A stretch of 64,000 bases of DNA from Palsa-739 sp035532535. GTDB taxonomy: Bacteria; Actinomycetota; Thermoleophilia; Gaiellales; Gaiellaceae. The notes under the pieces were generated by a model. The model saw nothing but the letters and a program-made list of their open reading frames with translations. It was not told the origin of the DNA and did not search any database. Each line of letters begins with the position of its first letter. Within the stretch, counting starts at the first letter, position 1. Below, piece after piece: positions 30,918 to 40,363 of this stretch. The stretch is from contig DATKQT010000026.1 of NCBI GenBank assembly GCA_035532535.1, forward strand, positions 48,736 to 112,735. Reading direction: 5' to 3'. A program made the translations under genes and the position numbers.

Positions 30918-32554
30918 GCCGCGATCGGCTGGGTCTGACGCGACCGCGCGCGGGAGAGAGCCGCGCCGACGAAGCCCCGGAAGAGCGGCGCCGGACGGGT
31001 CGGGCGCGACTTGAACTCGGGATGGAACTGGCTCGCGACGAACCACGGATGTCCGGGGAGCTCGACGATCTCCACCAGGCGCCCGCCGTCGAACGTGCCG
31101 CTGACGACGAGGCCCGCGTCGACGAGCTGCTCACGGTAGTGGTTGTTGACCTCGTACCGGTGACGGTGCCGCTCGAAGATGACTGCGTCGCCGTACAGCT
31201 CTCGCGCCTGCGTTCCCTCTGCCACCTCGACCGCCTGCGCGCCGAGGCGCATCGTCCCGCCGAGGTCCTCGATCCCCTTCTGCTCCGGCAGCAGATCGAT
31301 CACGGGGAACGGCGTCTCGGGATCCATCTCGGTCGAGTTGGCGCCGTCGAGGCCGACGACGTGCCGCGCGAACTCGGAGACGGCGACGTGCATGCCGAGA
31401 CAGATGCCGAGGTACGGGATGCCGCGCTCGCGGGCAACCTGGCACGCGAGGATCTTCCCTTCCCAGCCGCGGGAGCCGAAGCCGCCCGGGACGAGCACGC
31501 CATCGACGCCGTCGAGCATCTCCGCGGTCTCGTCGTACGACATGTTCTCGGCGTCCAGCCATTGCACGTGCACGCGGCAGCCGTTGTACAGGCCGGCGTG
31601 CTTGAGCGCCTCGTGCACCGAGAGGTATGCGTCATGCAGCTTCACGTACTTGCCGACGAGCGCGATCTCCACGAGCTCGTGCTGCTCGTCGATGCGCTGT
31701 GTGAGCTCGTCCCACTCGCCGAGATCGGCCTCGGGGACCTCGAGGTTCAGCTTGTCGCACACGAGCCGGTCGAAGCCCTCCTCCTTCAAGACGGAAGGAA
31801 CGAGATAGACGTCGCGGACGTCGGGACATGCGATCACCGCGCCGGGATCGACGTCGGCGAAGAGAGCGATCTTGTCGCGGATGTCCCGCGACAATTCCTC
31901 GTGCGAGCGGCAGACGATGACGTCGGGATGGATACCGATGCGGCGCAGCTCGTTCACCGAGTGCTGGGTCGGCTTCGTCTTCAGCTCGCCGGCCGCTTCG
32001 ATGAACGGGACGAGCGTGACGTGGACGTAGACGACGTTCTCCTGGCCGACCTCGCGCCGGAACTGGCGAATCGCCTCGAGGAACGGCAGTGACTCGATGT
32101 CGCCGACGGTGCCGCCGATCTCCGAGATGACGACGTCGGTCGGCGCTGCCTCGGCTGCGCGGCGGATGCGCGCCTTGATCTCGTTCGTGATGTGCGGGAT
32201 GACCTGCACCGTCGCGCCGAGGAAGTCGCCCTTCCGCTCCTTGCGCAGGACGGCGTCCCAGATCGCGCCTGCGCTGTGGCTCGCGTTGCGGAGGAAGTTC
32301 TCGTCCACGAAGCGCTCGTAGTGGCCGATGTCGAGGTCGGTCTCGGCGCCGTCCTCGGTGACGTAGACCTCGCCGTGCTGGAACGGGCTCATCGTCCCGG
32401 GGTCGACGTTCAGGTAGGGATCGAACTTCTGGAGCTGGACGCGCAGGCCTCTGGCTTTGAGGAGCCGGCCGAGCGAGGCGGCGACGATTCCCTTCCCGAG
32501 CGCGGAGACAACTCCCCCGGTGACAAAGACGTACTTCGGGGCCCGTGCGCTCAC
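30914..32554 (-). CDS. pyrG: CTP synthase
   Basis: A 546-aa enzyme making CTP from UTP, ATP and glutamine. The synthetase domain starts KYVFVTGGVVSALGKGI with QKFDPYLNVDPGTMSPFQHG. The class I glutaminase domain (about 290-530) has GGFGSRGWEGK, the nucleophile region YLGICLGMHVA and the His-Glu pair in ASQFHPEFKSRP. The length is normal. GTG at 32554 is 8 bases after TACTCT. It is followed by the peptidase and NUDIX genes, each overlapping the previous one. Confidence 0.96.
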   Translation of the reverse strand: MSARAPKYVFVTGGVVSALGKGIVAASLGRLLKARGLRVQLQKFDPYLNVDPGTMSPFQHGEVYVTEDGAETDLDIGHYERFVDENFLRNASHSAGAIWDAVLRKERKGDFLGATVQVIPHITNEIKARIRRAAEAAPTDVVISEIGGTVGDIESLPFLEAIRQFRREVGQENVVYVHVTLVPFIEAAGELKTKPTQHSVNELRRIGIHPDVIVCRSHEELSRDIRDKIALFADVDPGAVIACPDVRDVYLVPSVLKEEGFDRLVCDKLNLEVPEADLGEWDELTQRIDEQHELVEIALVGKYVKLHDAYLSVHEALKHAGLYNGCRVHVQWLDAENMSYDETAEMLDGVDGVLVPGGFGSRGWEGKILACQVARERGIPYLGICLGMHVAVSEFARHVVGLDGANSTEMDPETPFPVIDLLPEQKGIEDLGGTMRLGAQAVEVAEGTQARELYGDAVIFERHRHRYEVNNHYREQLVDAGLVVSGTFDGGRLVEIVELPGHPWFVASQFHPEFKSRPTRPAPLFRGFVGAALSRARSRQTQPIAA

Positions 32555-32581
32555 GGGATTTGAGAGTAGCAGTAGCGGAGG

Positions 32582-32995
32582 TCAGCGCTCGGCCGCGGTC
32601 TGGACGAGGTCGTACAGCCGGGCAAGCGCCTGCTTCGGGACCGTGCCGCGCAAGATGTTCCACCAGGGGAACTCGACCGTGAGGGCAGCTTCCGTGCGTT
32701 GCGCTTCGAGTGGACGAAAGGTGAGCTCTGCAACCATGTGCTCGCTGGGGAGCTCGAAGGCGAACAGACGCCGCGGTTCGACGGCGTGGACGAGGAGCAC
32801 GCCCAGCGTCTCCGGCTTCCGGAGATAGCTCGGCCCCTGCACCTTCCACCGGGCTCCCGCAGCGACCCCGCGGCGGTCGGGCTCGACACCCGAGATGCCC
32901 GGCCACCAGTCGGACAGGTGGTATGGCTCGGCAACGAACGCCCAGACGTCCTCGACCGGGGCGAGCAGGACGCGCTCAGCTGCGTACCGTGGCAA
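32582..32995 (-). CDS. SRPBCC-fold (START-like) protein
   Basis: A 137-aa helix-grip protein beginning PRYAAERVLLAPVEDVWAFV, with YHLSDWWPGISG and FAFELPSEHMVAEL. SRPBCC/polyketide-cyclase-like proteins bind hydrophobic ligands; the ligand is unknown. TTG at 32995 is favoured by AGGAG four bases upstream and by the start of the first strand. It lies 20 bp inside recN, so the two are co-transcribed. Confidence 0.8.
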   Translation of the reverse strand: MPRYAAERVLLAPVEDVWAFVAEPYHLSDWWPGISGVEPDRRGVAAGARWKVQGPSYLRKPETLGVLLVHAVEPRRLFAFELPSEHMVAELTFRPLEAQRTEAALTVEFPWWNILRGTVPKQALARLYDLVQTAAER

Positions 32996-34574
32996 GGAAC
33001 TCCTGCCCGCCGAGCATCCGCTCGAGCTCAGCCTTGCGCTCGTCCTCGCCCAGCTGCTCGATCCGCGTGTGCGTCGGGTCGCCCGGGATCTTCTCCACCC
33101 GGAAGTGCCGGTCGGCGACGGCCGCGATCTGCGGCAGGTGCGTGATGGTGATGACCTGCGCCCGCTCCGCGAGCCGCCGCAGCACCCGGCCGACCGCATT
33201 GGCGGTCTCCCCGCCGATGCCGGCGTCGATCTCGTCGAACACAAGGGTCTCGCCGCCTGCGACCGCGGCGATCGCGAGCGCGATGCGCGACAGCTCGCCG
33301 CCCGAGGCGGTGTCGGCGACCGGGCCGAACGGCATCCCGGCATTCGGCCGGATGAGGAAGACCGCCTCGTCCGCGCCCGTCGCCCCCATCTCCCGCTCGC
33401 GCATCTCGCAGACGAACTCCCCCTCGCCCATGCCGACATCGTGCAGCTCGGCCGCAACGGCGTCCGCGAATGCCGGCGACGCCGCGTTCCGCTCCGCCCG
33501 CAGCTCGATCGCGAGGTCGTGAACGCGCGCCGCCGCAGCCTCGTGGGCTGCGGCGGCCGCTGCGGCCGGATCGACGCCTCCATCCAGCGCCGCAAGCTCC
33601 GCGCGCGCCTCCGCCGCGCGCTGCAACAGCTCCTCGTACGTGGCGACGCGGAACCGGCGTTTCGCCTCGGCCATCCGGTCGAGGCCGGCCTCGAGCTCCT
33701 CGAGGCGGCCCGGCTCGTCTTCGAGCGAGGCGAGAAACGAGCTCAGCTCCGACGCGGTCTCGCGCAGGCGCAGCTCGACGTCGCGCAGGTCGTCGCCGGC
33801 GCGCTGGAGCTCGGGCGCGAGCCGTTCGAGCGGCGCGACCGCCCGCTCGGCGAGCGCGACGAGCCCGGCAGCACCCTCCCCCTCGTCGGGCGTGAGCGCG
33901 TTCGCGGCCGTGGACGCCGCCTCGGCGAGCTCGGCGACGTGCCGCAGGCGCTCGCGGTCGCCGCGCAGCTGCTCCTCGTCTCCGTCTTCCATCCCCTCCG
34001 TGTCCTCGGCGAGCGCGCGCAGCTCCGCGATCCGGGCCTCGACGACGGCCGCGTTCGCCGTCAGCTCGTCGTGTCGCCGCCGCGCCGCCTGCAGCTCGCG
34101 CCAGGCCGTTCGCATCGGCTCGCGGTCGATCCCCGCGAAGCGGTCGAGCAGCTCGATCTGGTACGACGGGCGCGCGAGGCGGCGCTGCTCGAACTGCCCC
34201 GACATCGCGATCACGCGCTCGACGGCCGCGGCGACGTCCTCACGCGCGGCCGCACGCCCCCAGGCGTATGCGCGGGTTCGTCCGTCCGCGAAGACGCGGC
34301 GCGCGACGACGAGCGCGTCCTCGTCCTCCGGCCGGAGCTCGGCAAGCTCGTCCAGCTCGGCCGGGATGTCCAGCTCGGCCTCGACGTAGGCCTCGTCCGC
34401 GGCCGGCCCGACGAACGACTCGTCCGCCTTCGTCCCGAGCAGCAGGCCGACCGCCTGCGCGAGGATCGTCTTCCCCGCTCCCGTCTCCCCGGTGATCGCG
34501 TTCAGGCCCGGCGCGAGCTCGAGCTCGGCCGTGCGGATGAGGACGAGATTGTCGATGCGCAGGCGACGGAGCAT
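32976..34574 (-). CDS. recN: DNA repair protein RecN
   Basis: A 532-aa SMC-like ATPase in double-strand-break repair. The Walker A is AITGETGAGKTIL (about 27-39). Two Glu/Arg/Ala-rich coiled-coil arms (about 150-350) flank a hinge. The signature TASGGELSRIALAI and Walker B VFDEIDAGIGG follow. ATG at 34574 is 7 bases after TAGACT. I looked for a LexA box upstream and found none, so SOS control is not evident here. It is divergent from the polyamine-locus regulator. Confidence 0.94.
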   Translation of the reverse strand: MLRRLRIDNLVLIRTAELELAPGLNAITGETGAGKTILAQAVGLLLGTKADESFVGPAADEAYVEAELDIPAELDELAELRPEDEDALVVARRVFADGRTRAYAWGRAAAREDVAAAVERVIAMSGQFEQRRLARPSYQIELLDRFAGIDREPMRTAWRELQAARRRHDELTANAAVVEARIAELRALAEDTEGMEDGDEEQLRGDRERLRHVAELAEAASTAANALTPDEGEGAAGLVALAERAVAPLERLAPELQRAGDDLRDVELRLRETASELSSFLASLEDEPGRLEELEAGLDRMAEAKRRFRVATYEELLQRAAEARAELAALDGGVDPAAAAAAAHEAAAARVHDLAIELRAERNAASPAFADAVAAELHDVGMGEGEFVCEMREREMGATGADEAVFLIRPNAGMPFGPVADTASGGELSRIALAIAAVAGGETLVFDEIDAGIGGETANAVGRVLRRLAERAQVITITHLPQIAAVADRHFRVEKIPGDPTHTRIEQLGEDERKAELERMLGGQEFLATVRS

Positions 34575-34648
34575 GGGGTCGAGTCTAGGCAGGGGGGCTG
34601 ACGCCGCCTATTGCCTTTTCCGGGCCGACCGGCATATGCTCGCTTCAC

Positions 34649-35221
34649 TTGAGTGAAGCGACGGTTCAGGCCTCTGAACTACCGGTCGGCGAGCGGCTCC
34701 GGGCCATCCGGCTGCTGCGCAGGCGGACGCTGAAGGAGGTCGCAGACGCCGCAGGCGTGAGCGAGAGCTTCGTCAGCCAGCTCGAGCGCGGGCGGACGAA
34801 CGGGAGCGTCGCGTCGCTCCAGCGCATCGCGGCCGCGCTCGGGATCGAGGTCTCCGACCTCTTCGCCACGAACGGCGCGCCGCGGCCGAGCGTCCTCCGG
34901 CGGGAAGCTCGTGAGCCCGTCGTCTGGGGCCACCTCGGGCGCAAGTCGTTGCTCACGCCCAAGCCGTTCCATGCACTCGAGGTGATCGCGGCCGAGTTCG
35001 ACGCCGGCGGGTCGACCGGGGACGAGCCGTACACGCACGGCGATTCAGAAGAGCTTTTGCTCGTGATTGAAGGCCGGGTGCACGTCCAGCTCGGCACTGA
35101 TGTCTACGAGCTCAGTGCAGGCGACAGCGTCAACTACCGAAGCTCCACGCCTCATCGTGTGAGCAATCCGGGGGGCGACACGGCGGAAGTGCTCTTCGTG
35201 ATCACTCCGCCCAGCTACTGA
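34649..35221 (+). CDS. XRE-cupin transcriptional regulator (PuuR-like)
   Basis: A 190-aa two-domain regulator. The N-terminal helix-turn-helix is RLRAIRLLRRRTLKEVADAA with SESFVSQLERGRT. The C-terminal cupin (about 110-188) has HGDSEELLLVIEGRVHV, LSAGDSVNY and PHRVSN. This architecture is shared with PuuR, the polyamine-responsive repressor, and the gene stands directly before potD, so polyamine sensing is likely. TTG at 34649 is 8 bases after TATGCT. potD follows 11 bp downstream with its own strong ribosome site. Confidence 0.88.
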   Translation: MSEATVQASELPVGERLRAIRLLRRRTLKEVADAAGVSESFVSQLERGRTNGSVASLQRIAAALGIEVSDLFATNGAPRPSVLRREAREPVVWGHLGRKSLLTPKPFHALEVIAAEFDAGGSTGDEPYTHGDSEELLLVIEGRVHVQLGTDVYELSAGDSVNYRSSTPHRVSNPGGDTAEVLFVITPPSY

Positions 35222-35232
35222 GAGGAGAGGTA

Positions 35233-36336
35233 ATGCATACGCTCAACCGGAGAGACATGCTCAAGCTCGCGGCGCTCGCGGGCGGAGCGGGAGTCGTCGC
35301 CGGCCCGTCCGCCGCGGCGGACGCAGCGCGCACGATGCTCGCCGGCGAGTCCGGCGCACTTCAGGTCCTCGACTGGGCCGGGTACGGCAACGACGGCGGG
35401 CAGGCGATGTTCGCGCAATACGTCAAGCAGCATCCGAAGAACAAGCCGCAGTTCACCTACATGACGAACGAGGCGGACGCGCTGGCGAAGATCCAGGCGG
35501 GTCTCAAGCCGGATCTCTTCCGCCCGTACGTCGGCTGGGTGGAGTACTTCGCGACGAGCGGCCTCGTGCAGCCATGGGACACGAGCCTCATCTCGAACTT
35601 CAAGCACCTCAACCAGTTCATGGTGAAGGCCGGCCAGTACGGCGGTAAGCAGTACGGCATCCCAGACGACTGGGGCCTCGACGCAATCCTCTACCGCAGC
35701 GACAAGGTGAAGCCGAAGTCGAACTCGTGGGGCCTGCTGTTCGACGAGCGGTACAAGGGCAAGATCGCATGGTTCGACGATCCGGTGGAGAACTTCACCA
35801 TCGTCGGGCTCATGAACGGCTACAAGGATCCGTGGAACCAGTCGGACGCCGAGCTCGAGGCATCGAAGAAGTTCCTCATCTCGAAGAAGCACCTCGTCCG
35901 CACGATCTGGGCCTCGGAGACCGACCTCGACCAGCAGTTCGCATCCGGCGACATCTGGATCGCGCTCGCGTGGCCGAACGACTGGGTGCAGATGAAGGCG
36001 AAGAAGTTGCCCGTCGTCTACATGCATCCATCGGTCGGAAAGCAGCGGCCGATCGCGTGGGTCGGCATGTTCATGCTGCTCAAGGGCACGCCGCGCCCCG
36101 ACCTCGCGCACGCGTATGTCGACGCATGGAGCTCCACCAAGAGCGGCAAATGGCTCGAAGACAACTATGGGTACGGCCATGCCAACACGCTCGCGAAGCC
36201 GTCGTCCAGCGACCTACTGAAGGCGCTGCAGCTGACGAACCCGCGCGCGGTCACGCTCCCGAACGCCTATCTCGACCGCAACGTCCCGCGTCGCGCGGTG
36301 TACGCAAAGGCCTGGGACGAGGTGAAGGCGGCCTGA
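35233..36336 (+). CDS. potD: Spermidine/putrescine ABC transporter substrate-binding protein
   Basis: A 367-aa extracytoplasmic binding protein. The N-terminus carries a twin-Arg signal (LNRRDMLKLAALAGG) ending near ADA. The mature domain has VLDWAGYGNDGG, KPDLFRPYVGWVEYF and GIPDDWGLDAILYRSD, typical of PotD-type polyamine binders. A purine-rich GAGAGGAGAGG lies five bases before the ATG, one of the few classical ribosome sites in the window. The TGA overlaps the potB start. It captures polyamines for PotB, PotC and PotA. Confidence 0.9.
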   Translation: MHTLNRRDMLKLAALAGGAGVVAGPSAAADAARTMLAGESGALQVLDWAGYGNDGGQAMFAQYVKQHPKNKPQFTYMTNEADALAKIQAGLKPDLFRPYVGWVEYFATSGLVQPWDTSLISNFKHLNQFMVKAGQYGGKQYGIPDDWGLDAILYRSDKVKPKSNSWGLLFDERYKGKIAWFDDPVENFTIVGLMNGYKDPWNQSDAELEASKKFLISKKHLVRTIWASETDLDQQFASGDIWIALAWPNDWVQMKAKKLPVVYMHPSVGKQRPIAWVGMFMLLKGTPRPDLAHAYVDAWSSTKSGKWLEDNYGYGHANTLAKPSSSDLLKALQLTNPRAVTLPNAYLDRNVPRRAVYAKAWDEVKAA

Positions 36337-37193
36337 GGCGCCGCTATCTCATAACGCCGGGCCTGCTCGGGCTCCCGGTCGGCTGGCTCGTGGTGTTCTT
36401 TCTCGCGCCGATCGGGATCGTCGCCGCGTACAGCGTCAACGCGCTCGCGCTGCCGCCGAGCACGCCCGGCTTCACGCTCTCGGCGTGGGGCTCGTTCATC
36501 CACAGCGGCGTGTACCTCGGACTGTTCTGGAAGTCCGTGAAGATGTCGCTGATCGTCTCGACGATCGTCGTCATCGTCGCGTTCCCGCTCGCGTACTTCC
36601 TTGCGCTCAGCGGGACGAAGCGCAAGTACATCCTGTTGCTCGTCCTCATCGCGCCGTTCCTGACGAGCTACCTCCTGCGCGTCCTCGCGTGGAAGGTCAT
36701 CCTCGGCGACCAGGGCGTCGTCAACTCGTTCCTCTCCTGGACGGGGATCCGGTCGCCGGACCACCCAATCTCGGCGCTCCTGTACAGCCGTTTCGCGGTC
36801 ATGCTCGTCCTCGCGTACGTCTGGCTCCCGTTCGTCGCGCTGCCGATCTTCGTCTCGCTCGAGTCGCTCGACACCCGCCTCCTCGAGGCTGCGAGCGACC
36901 TTGGCGCGACGCGATGGCAGGCGTTCCGGCGCGTGACTTTCCCGCTCACCCTGCCGGGGATCGTCGCGGCGTTCCTGTTCGTGTTCATCCCGACCGTCGG
37001 CGAGTTCATCACGCCGTCGCTCGTCGGCGGCACGAGCGGCTACATGTACGGGAACCAGATCGTCGATCTCTTCGGGACGGGCTTTCCGGACTGGGAGACG
37101 GGCTCTGTTCTCGCGCTGTTCCTGCTGGCCGTGATCGCGGCGCTCACGGTCGTCTTTGCGCGCTTCATCGGACGAGACGCGACCCCGGCCTGA
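36333..37193 (+). CDS. potB: Spermidine/putrescine ABC transporter permease PotB-like (apparent CTG start)
   Basis: A 286-aa inner-membrane permease with about six helices. It begins RRRYLITPGLLGLPVGW and carries the ABC-permease EAA loop LEAASDLGATRWQAFRRVTFP near 196. The frame has no ATG, GTG or TTG before the middle of helix 1. CTG at 36333 forms a CTGA overlap with the potD stop and gives a normal N-terminus, with AGGTG/AAGG sequences upstream. I take CTG as the start. It forms the transport channel with PotC. Confidence 0.85.
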   Translation: MRRRYLITPGLLGLPVGWLVVFFLAPIGIVAAYSVNALALPPSTPGFTLSAWGSFIHSGVYLGLFWKSVKMSLIVSTIVVIVAFPLAYFLALSGTKRKYILLLVLIAPFLTSYLLRVLAWKVILGDQGVVNSFLSWTGIRSPDHPISALLYSRFAVMLVLAYVWLPFVALPIFVSLESLDTRLLEAASDLGATRWQAFRRVTFPLTLPGIVAAFLFVFIPTVGEFITPSLVGGTSGYMYGNQIVDLFGTGFPDWETGSVLALFLLAVIAALTVVFARFIGRDATPA

Positions 37194-38011
37194 TGGACGT
37201 CGCGCTCTCACGCAACGGCCGCCGCCTGCTCCGTGGGCTCTTCGCGTTCGTCGTCGTCTTCCTGTACGCGCCGATCGTCGTCCTGCTCGTCTTCTCGTTC
37301 AACAACTCGGAGCTGCCGGCGTTCCCGCTCAGCGGCTTCACGCTGCATTGGTACGGCCAGTTCATCCACAACGCCGACTTGCGAGCGTCGCTCGAGACGA
37401 GCGCGATCATCGCCACGCTCACGAGCATCGGCGCCGTCTTCCTCGGCACGCTCGCGTCCATCGCGCTCGCACGCCGGCGCTTCCGCGGGAAGGCGGTCGC
37501 TTCCGCCTTCCTGCTCAGCCCGCTCGTCATCCCGTACGTCGTCTTCGGGATCGCGCTGCTGCTGCTCTTTCACGAGCTCGGCATCCCGCGCTCGATCCTC
37601 ACGGTGGTCATCGGCCACATCGTCATCACGCTGCCGTACGCGCTCCTCGTGCTGATCCCGCGGCTCGAGCAGATCGATTCCTCGCTCGAGGAAGCTGCGC
37701 ACGACCTCGGCGCCAGCCATCTCCGGACGTTCCGGTCGGTCACGCTGCCGCTCGTCCTGCCGGCGATCCTGTCCGCGTTCCTCATCGCGTTCACGACGTC
37801 GTTCGACGAGTACGCAGTGTCGTCGTTCGTGGTCGGCACGCGCGCGACGTTCCCGATCTACCTGTACGCGGCGCTCCGTTTCCCGACGCAGCTACCGCAG
37901 GTGATCGCCGTCGCGGTCGTTGTCCTCGTGGTCTCGCTGCTCGTCGTCGTCGGCGCCGAGGTCGGACGGCGCGCGGCCGAGAGGCGGCTGCAGGTCGGAG
38001 CCGCCGGATAA
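37193..38011 (+). CDS. potC: Spermidine/putrescine ABC transporter permease PotC-like
   Basis: A 272-aa permease with six helices, starting MDVALSRNGRRLLRGL. The EAA loop is LEEAAHDLGASHLRTFRSVTLP near 162-183, and FNNSELPAFPLSGFTLHWYG is typical of PotC. ATG at 37193 shares one base with the potB TGA (TGATG). It ends the plus-strand potD-potB-potC run and faces potA across 45 bp in which I see no convincing terminator. Confidence 0.9.
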   Translation: MDVALSRNGRRLLRGLFAFVVVFLYAPIVVLLVFSFNNSELPAFPLSGFTLHWYGQFIHNADLRASLETSAIIATLTSIGAVFLGTLASIALARRRFRGKAVASAFLLSPLVIPYVVFGIALLLLFHELGIPRSILTVVIGHIVITLPYALLVLIPRLEQIDSSLEEAAHDLGASHLRTFRSVTLPLVLPAILSAFLIAFTTSFDEYAVSSFVVGTRATFPIYLYAALRFPTQLPQVIAVAVVVLVVSLLVVVGAEVGRRAAERRLQVGAAG

Positions 38012-38056
38012 ACCGGCGACTCCTTTCGGCGGCATCGCGAGCGACGCCTTCGGAGG

Positions 38057-38998
38057 TCAGTCCCAGCTGAGCGACACCTGCGAGCCCGCCTCGACGTGGT
38101 CGAGGGGCTCGTCGGCGAGGCGCACCGAGACGACGCGCCCTGCGGAGGTGTCGACGTGGAACTGGCGGTAGACGCCGAGATAGACGACGTCGGCGACGAC
38201 GCCGTCGAGCTTGCCGCCCTCGCGCACGATACGAATGCGCTCCGGCCGCACCGAGATTTCGCCTCCGCCGAGGTCGAGCACGTTGACCGTCCCGACGAAG
38301 TCGGCGACGAACGCCGACGCCGGCGTTTCGTAGATCTCGCGCGGCGTGCCGACCTGCTCGACCCGGCCGCCGTTCATGACGGCGATGCGATCGGACATCG
38401 CCAGCGCCTCCTCCTGGTCGTGCGTGACGTAGACGAACGTCGTCCCGAGCTCGTGCTGGATGCGCTTCAGCTCGAGCTGCATGTGCCGTCTGAGCTTCAC
38501 ATCCAGGGCGCCCAGCGGCTCGTCCAGGAGGAGCGCCGCCGGACGGTTCACGAGCGCGCGCGCGAGCGCAACCCGCTGCTGCTGTCCGCCGGACAGTTCG
38601 CGCGGCCGGCGGCGCTCGAAACCCTCGAGCGCGACGACGCGGAGGATCTCGTTCACCCGTTCGCGGTGATCGCGGCGCGGCACGCGTTTCACGCTGAGCC
38701 CGAACGCCACGTTGTCGTAGATCGACATGTGCGGGAAGAGCGCGTACTGCTGGAAGACCATGTTCACCGGGCGCCGGTTCGGCGGCACCGATGTCACGTC
38801 GTTGCCGTGCAGGAGGACACGTCCCCCGTCCGGCTCGATGAAGCCGGCGATCATTCGCAGCGTCGTCGTCTTGCCGCACCCGCTCGGGCCGAGCAGCGAG
38901 AAGAACTCGCCCTCGCCGATGGCGAGCGTCACGCCGTCGACGGCGGCGTGCGTGCCGTAGTGCTTCTCGACCGCCTCGAGCTCGATCGCCGCGTTCAT
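38057..38998 (-). CDS. potA: Spermidine/putrescine ABC transporter ATP-binding protein
   Basis: A 313-aa ATPase: Walker A LLGPSGCGKTTTLRMIAG (about 33-50), Q-loop FQQYALFPHM, signature RELSGGQQQRVALARAL, Walker B ALLLDEPLGALD and switch His in VYVTHDQEEAL. A C-terminal TOBE-like domain (about 235-313) follows. ATG at 38998 overlaps the oxidoreductase TGA (ATGA), so the pump ATPase is made with the oxidase rather than with its permeases, which lie convergently on the other strand. Confidence 0.92.
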   Translation of the reverse strand: MNAAIELEAVEKHYGTHAAVDGVTLAIGEGEFFSLLGPSGCGKTTTLRMIAGFIEPDGGRVLLHGNDVTSVPPNRRPVNMVFQQYALFPHMSIYDNVAFGLSVKRVPRRDHRERVNEILRVVALEGFERRRPRELSGGQQQRVALARALVNRPAALLLDEPLGALDVKLRRHMQLELKRIQHELGTTFVYVTHDQEEALAMSDRIAVMNGGRVEQVGTPREIYETPASAFVADFVGTVNVLDLGGGEISVRPERIRIVREGGKLDGVVADVVYLGVYRQFHVDTSAGRVVSVRLADEPLDHVEAGSQVSLSWD

Positions 38999-40350
38999 CG
39001 CGTCCCGATCCGCATCCCGAGCTTCCGCGGTACCGCGGCGCCCGCGCGCGCAACGAGCGACGGGCGGCGGCCGGCCTCCTCCGCTTCCTCGTACGCGAGG
39101 ATGGCTGCGCGCACGAGCCCGCCGCCGATCCGCTTCAACGGCTCCGGCGGCAGCGACGGCGGCCGGCGCACGAGCGGGAGCGACGACCACTCGTCGTCGC
39201 GGACGAGCGCGAGCGACGCGAGGACCTGCCCGCCGATCCAGCTCGGGCCGACGCCGTTGCCGGAGTAGCCGAGCCCGTAGTGGATGTACGTCCCTGGCAC
39301 CGTCCCGAAGAACGGTAGGTGATCGGCGGAGACATCGATAGGGCCGCCCCACGCGCGTTCGACCTTGGCGCGCGCGAGGCCGGGCAGCAGACGGCGCAGA
39401 CCGGCTTCCGCGCGAGCTGCAGTGGGGGCGTCCTCGGTGAAGCGCGCGTCCACGCGGCCGGCGAACCCGATCGGCCCGCTGCCGCTGCCCATGACGACGC
39501 GGCCGTCGTCCGTCGTGCGGAAGTAGTGCAGGAACATCCGTCCGTCGACGACCGCCTCGCCGCCCGTCCAGCCGATCTCGGCGAGGAGATCAGGCACGGG
39601 CTCCGTCAGGACGACGTACGACCCGAAGTTCGTCACATGGCGGCGCACCGGCCGCCATCCGCTCGCGGCCGCGTTCGTCGCCACGACGATCGCCGTTGCC
39701 CCGCGGAGATCCTCGATGCGGCGCACAGGCGTTCGCTCGTGCAGCTCGACGCCGGCCTCGATGATCTTCCGCCGCAACACGCGAACGAGCCGTGCCGGTT
39801 GCACCGTCGCGCACTCGGGGAAGAACACGCCGCGGCGGAAGACCGGCGACTGGATGCGCTGTGCGAGCTCGTCCGGGCCGAGAGGCACCGCCTGGTCCGG
39901 CGCGCCGGCGGCGGCAGCCGCGTCCACCGAGTCGTCGAGGGCGCGATCCTGCGCGGGCGTCGTCGACACGCTCAGCATCCCGCTCTCGTGCAACCACACG
40001 TCGGCGCCGAGCGCGCGCACCGCGGGGATGATCCCCTCCCCTGCGCGCGCGACCGCGAGCGCCCCTTGCTCGCCGAGCACCGACCGCGCGCGGCCGATAC
40101 CCGCCCAGTACCCGTGCAGGAAGCCGCCGTTTCGCCCGCTCGGCCCCGCGCCGCAGCGCTCGGCTTCGAGAACGACGACGTGGGCCGAGGGATCGCGCTC
40201 CTTCACCGCGAGCGCCGTCCAGAGCCCGGTGAAGCCGCCGCCCACGATGCAGACGTCGGCCTCCACGTCGCCCGCGAGCGGCTCGGAGACGTCATCGTCG
40301 AACGCTGTCGCCGCCTCCTCGAGCCACCATGAGGTGCCCAGCGTTGGCAC
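38995..40350 (-). CDS. FAD-dependent amine/amino-acid oxidoreductase (DAO family, PuuB-like)
   Basis: A 451-aa flavoprotein. The dinucleotide fold is VCIVGGGFTGLWTALAV (about 33-49), followed by the flavin-contact SGRNGGFLHGYW, and the C-terminal FAD motif YGLGYSGNGVGPSWIGG. The type is shared with gamma-glutamylputrescine oxidase and related amine oxidases. Its place with potA and opposite potDBC supports polyamine catabolism. The exact substrate is uncertain. GTG at 40350 is preceded by GGAGGGGG at the proper distance, unlike most genes here. That site is part of a long inverted repeat. Confidence 0.85.
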   Translation of the reverse strand: MPTLGTSWWLEEAATAFDDDVSEPLAGDVEADVCIVGGGFTGLWTALAVKERDPSAHVVVLEAERCGAGPSGRNGGFLHGYWAGIGRARSVLGEQGALAVARAGEGIIPAVRALGADVWLHESGMLSVSTTPAQDRALDDSVDAAAAAGAPDQAVPLGPDELAQRIQSPVFRRGVFFPECATVQPARLVRVLRRKIIEAGVELHERTPVRRIEDLRGATAIVVATNAAASGWRPVRRHVTNFGSYVVLTEPVPDLLAEIGWTGGEAVVDGRMFLHYFRTTDDGRVVMGSGSGPIGFAGRVDARFTEDAPTAARAEAGLRRLLPGLARAKVERAWGGPIDVSADHLPFFGTVPGTYIHYGLGYSGNGVGPSWIGGQVLASLALVRDDEWSSLPLVRRPPSLPPEPLKRIGGGLVRAAILAYEEAEEAGRRPSLVARAGAAVPRKLGMRIGTR

Positions 40351-40354
40351 TAGC

Positions 40355-40363
40355 GCCCCCTCC
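40355..40363 (-). promoter_or_regulatory. Shine-Dalgarno of the oxidoreductase gene, inside a repeat arm
   Basis: On the minus strand GGAGGGGGC sits with its GGAGG eight bases before the GTG at 40350. The same bases pair with the CCCCCTCC at the far end of the element (40505-40511 region), so folding of the leader would hide the ribosome site. Confidence 0.65.

Noticed and set aside
34575..34648. LexA box at recN
   Set aside because: I searched the gap for GAAC-N4-GTTC and saw none; only a TAGACT box for recN and a TATGCT box for the regulator gene.
38012..38056. Bidirectional terminator between potC and potA
   Set aside because: GC-rich, but no clear stem-loop with a U-tract could be made out; not reported as a feature.
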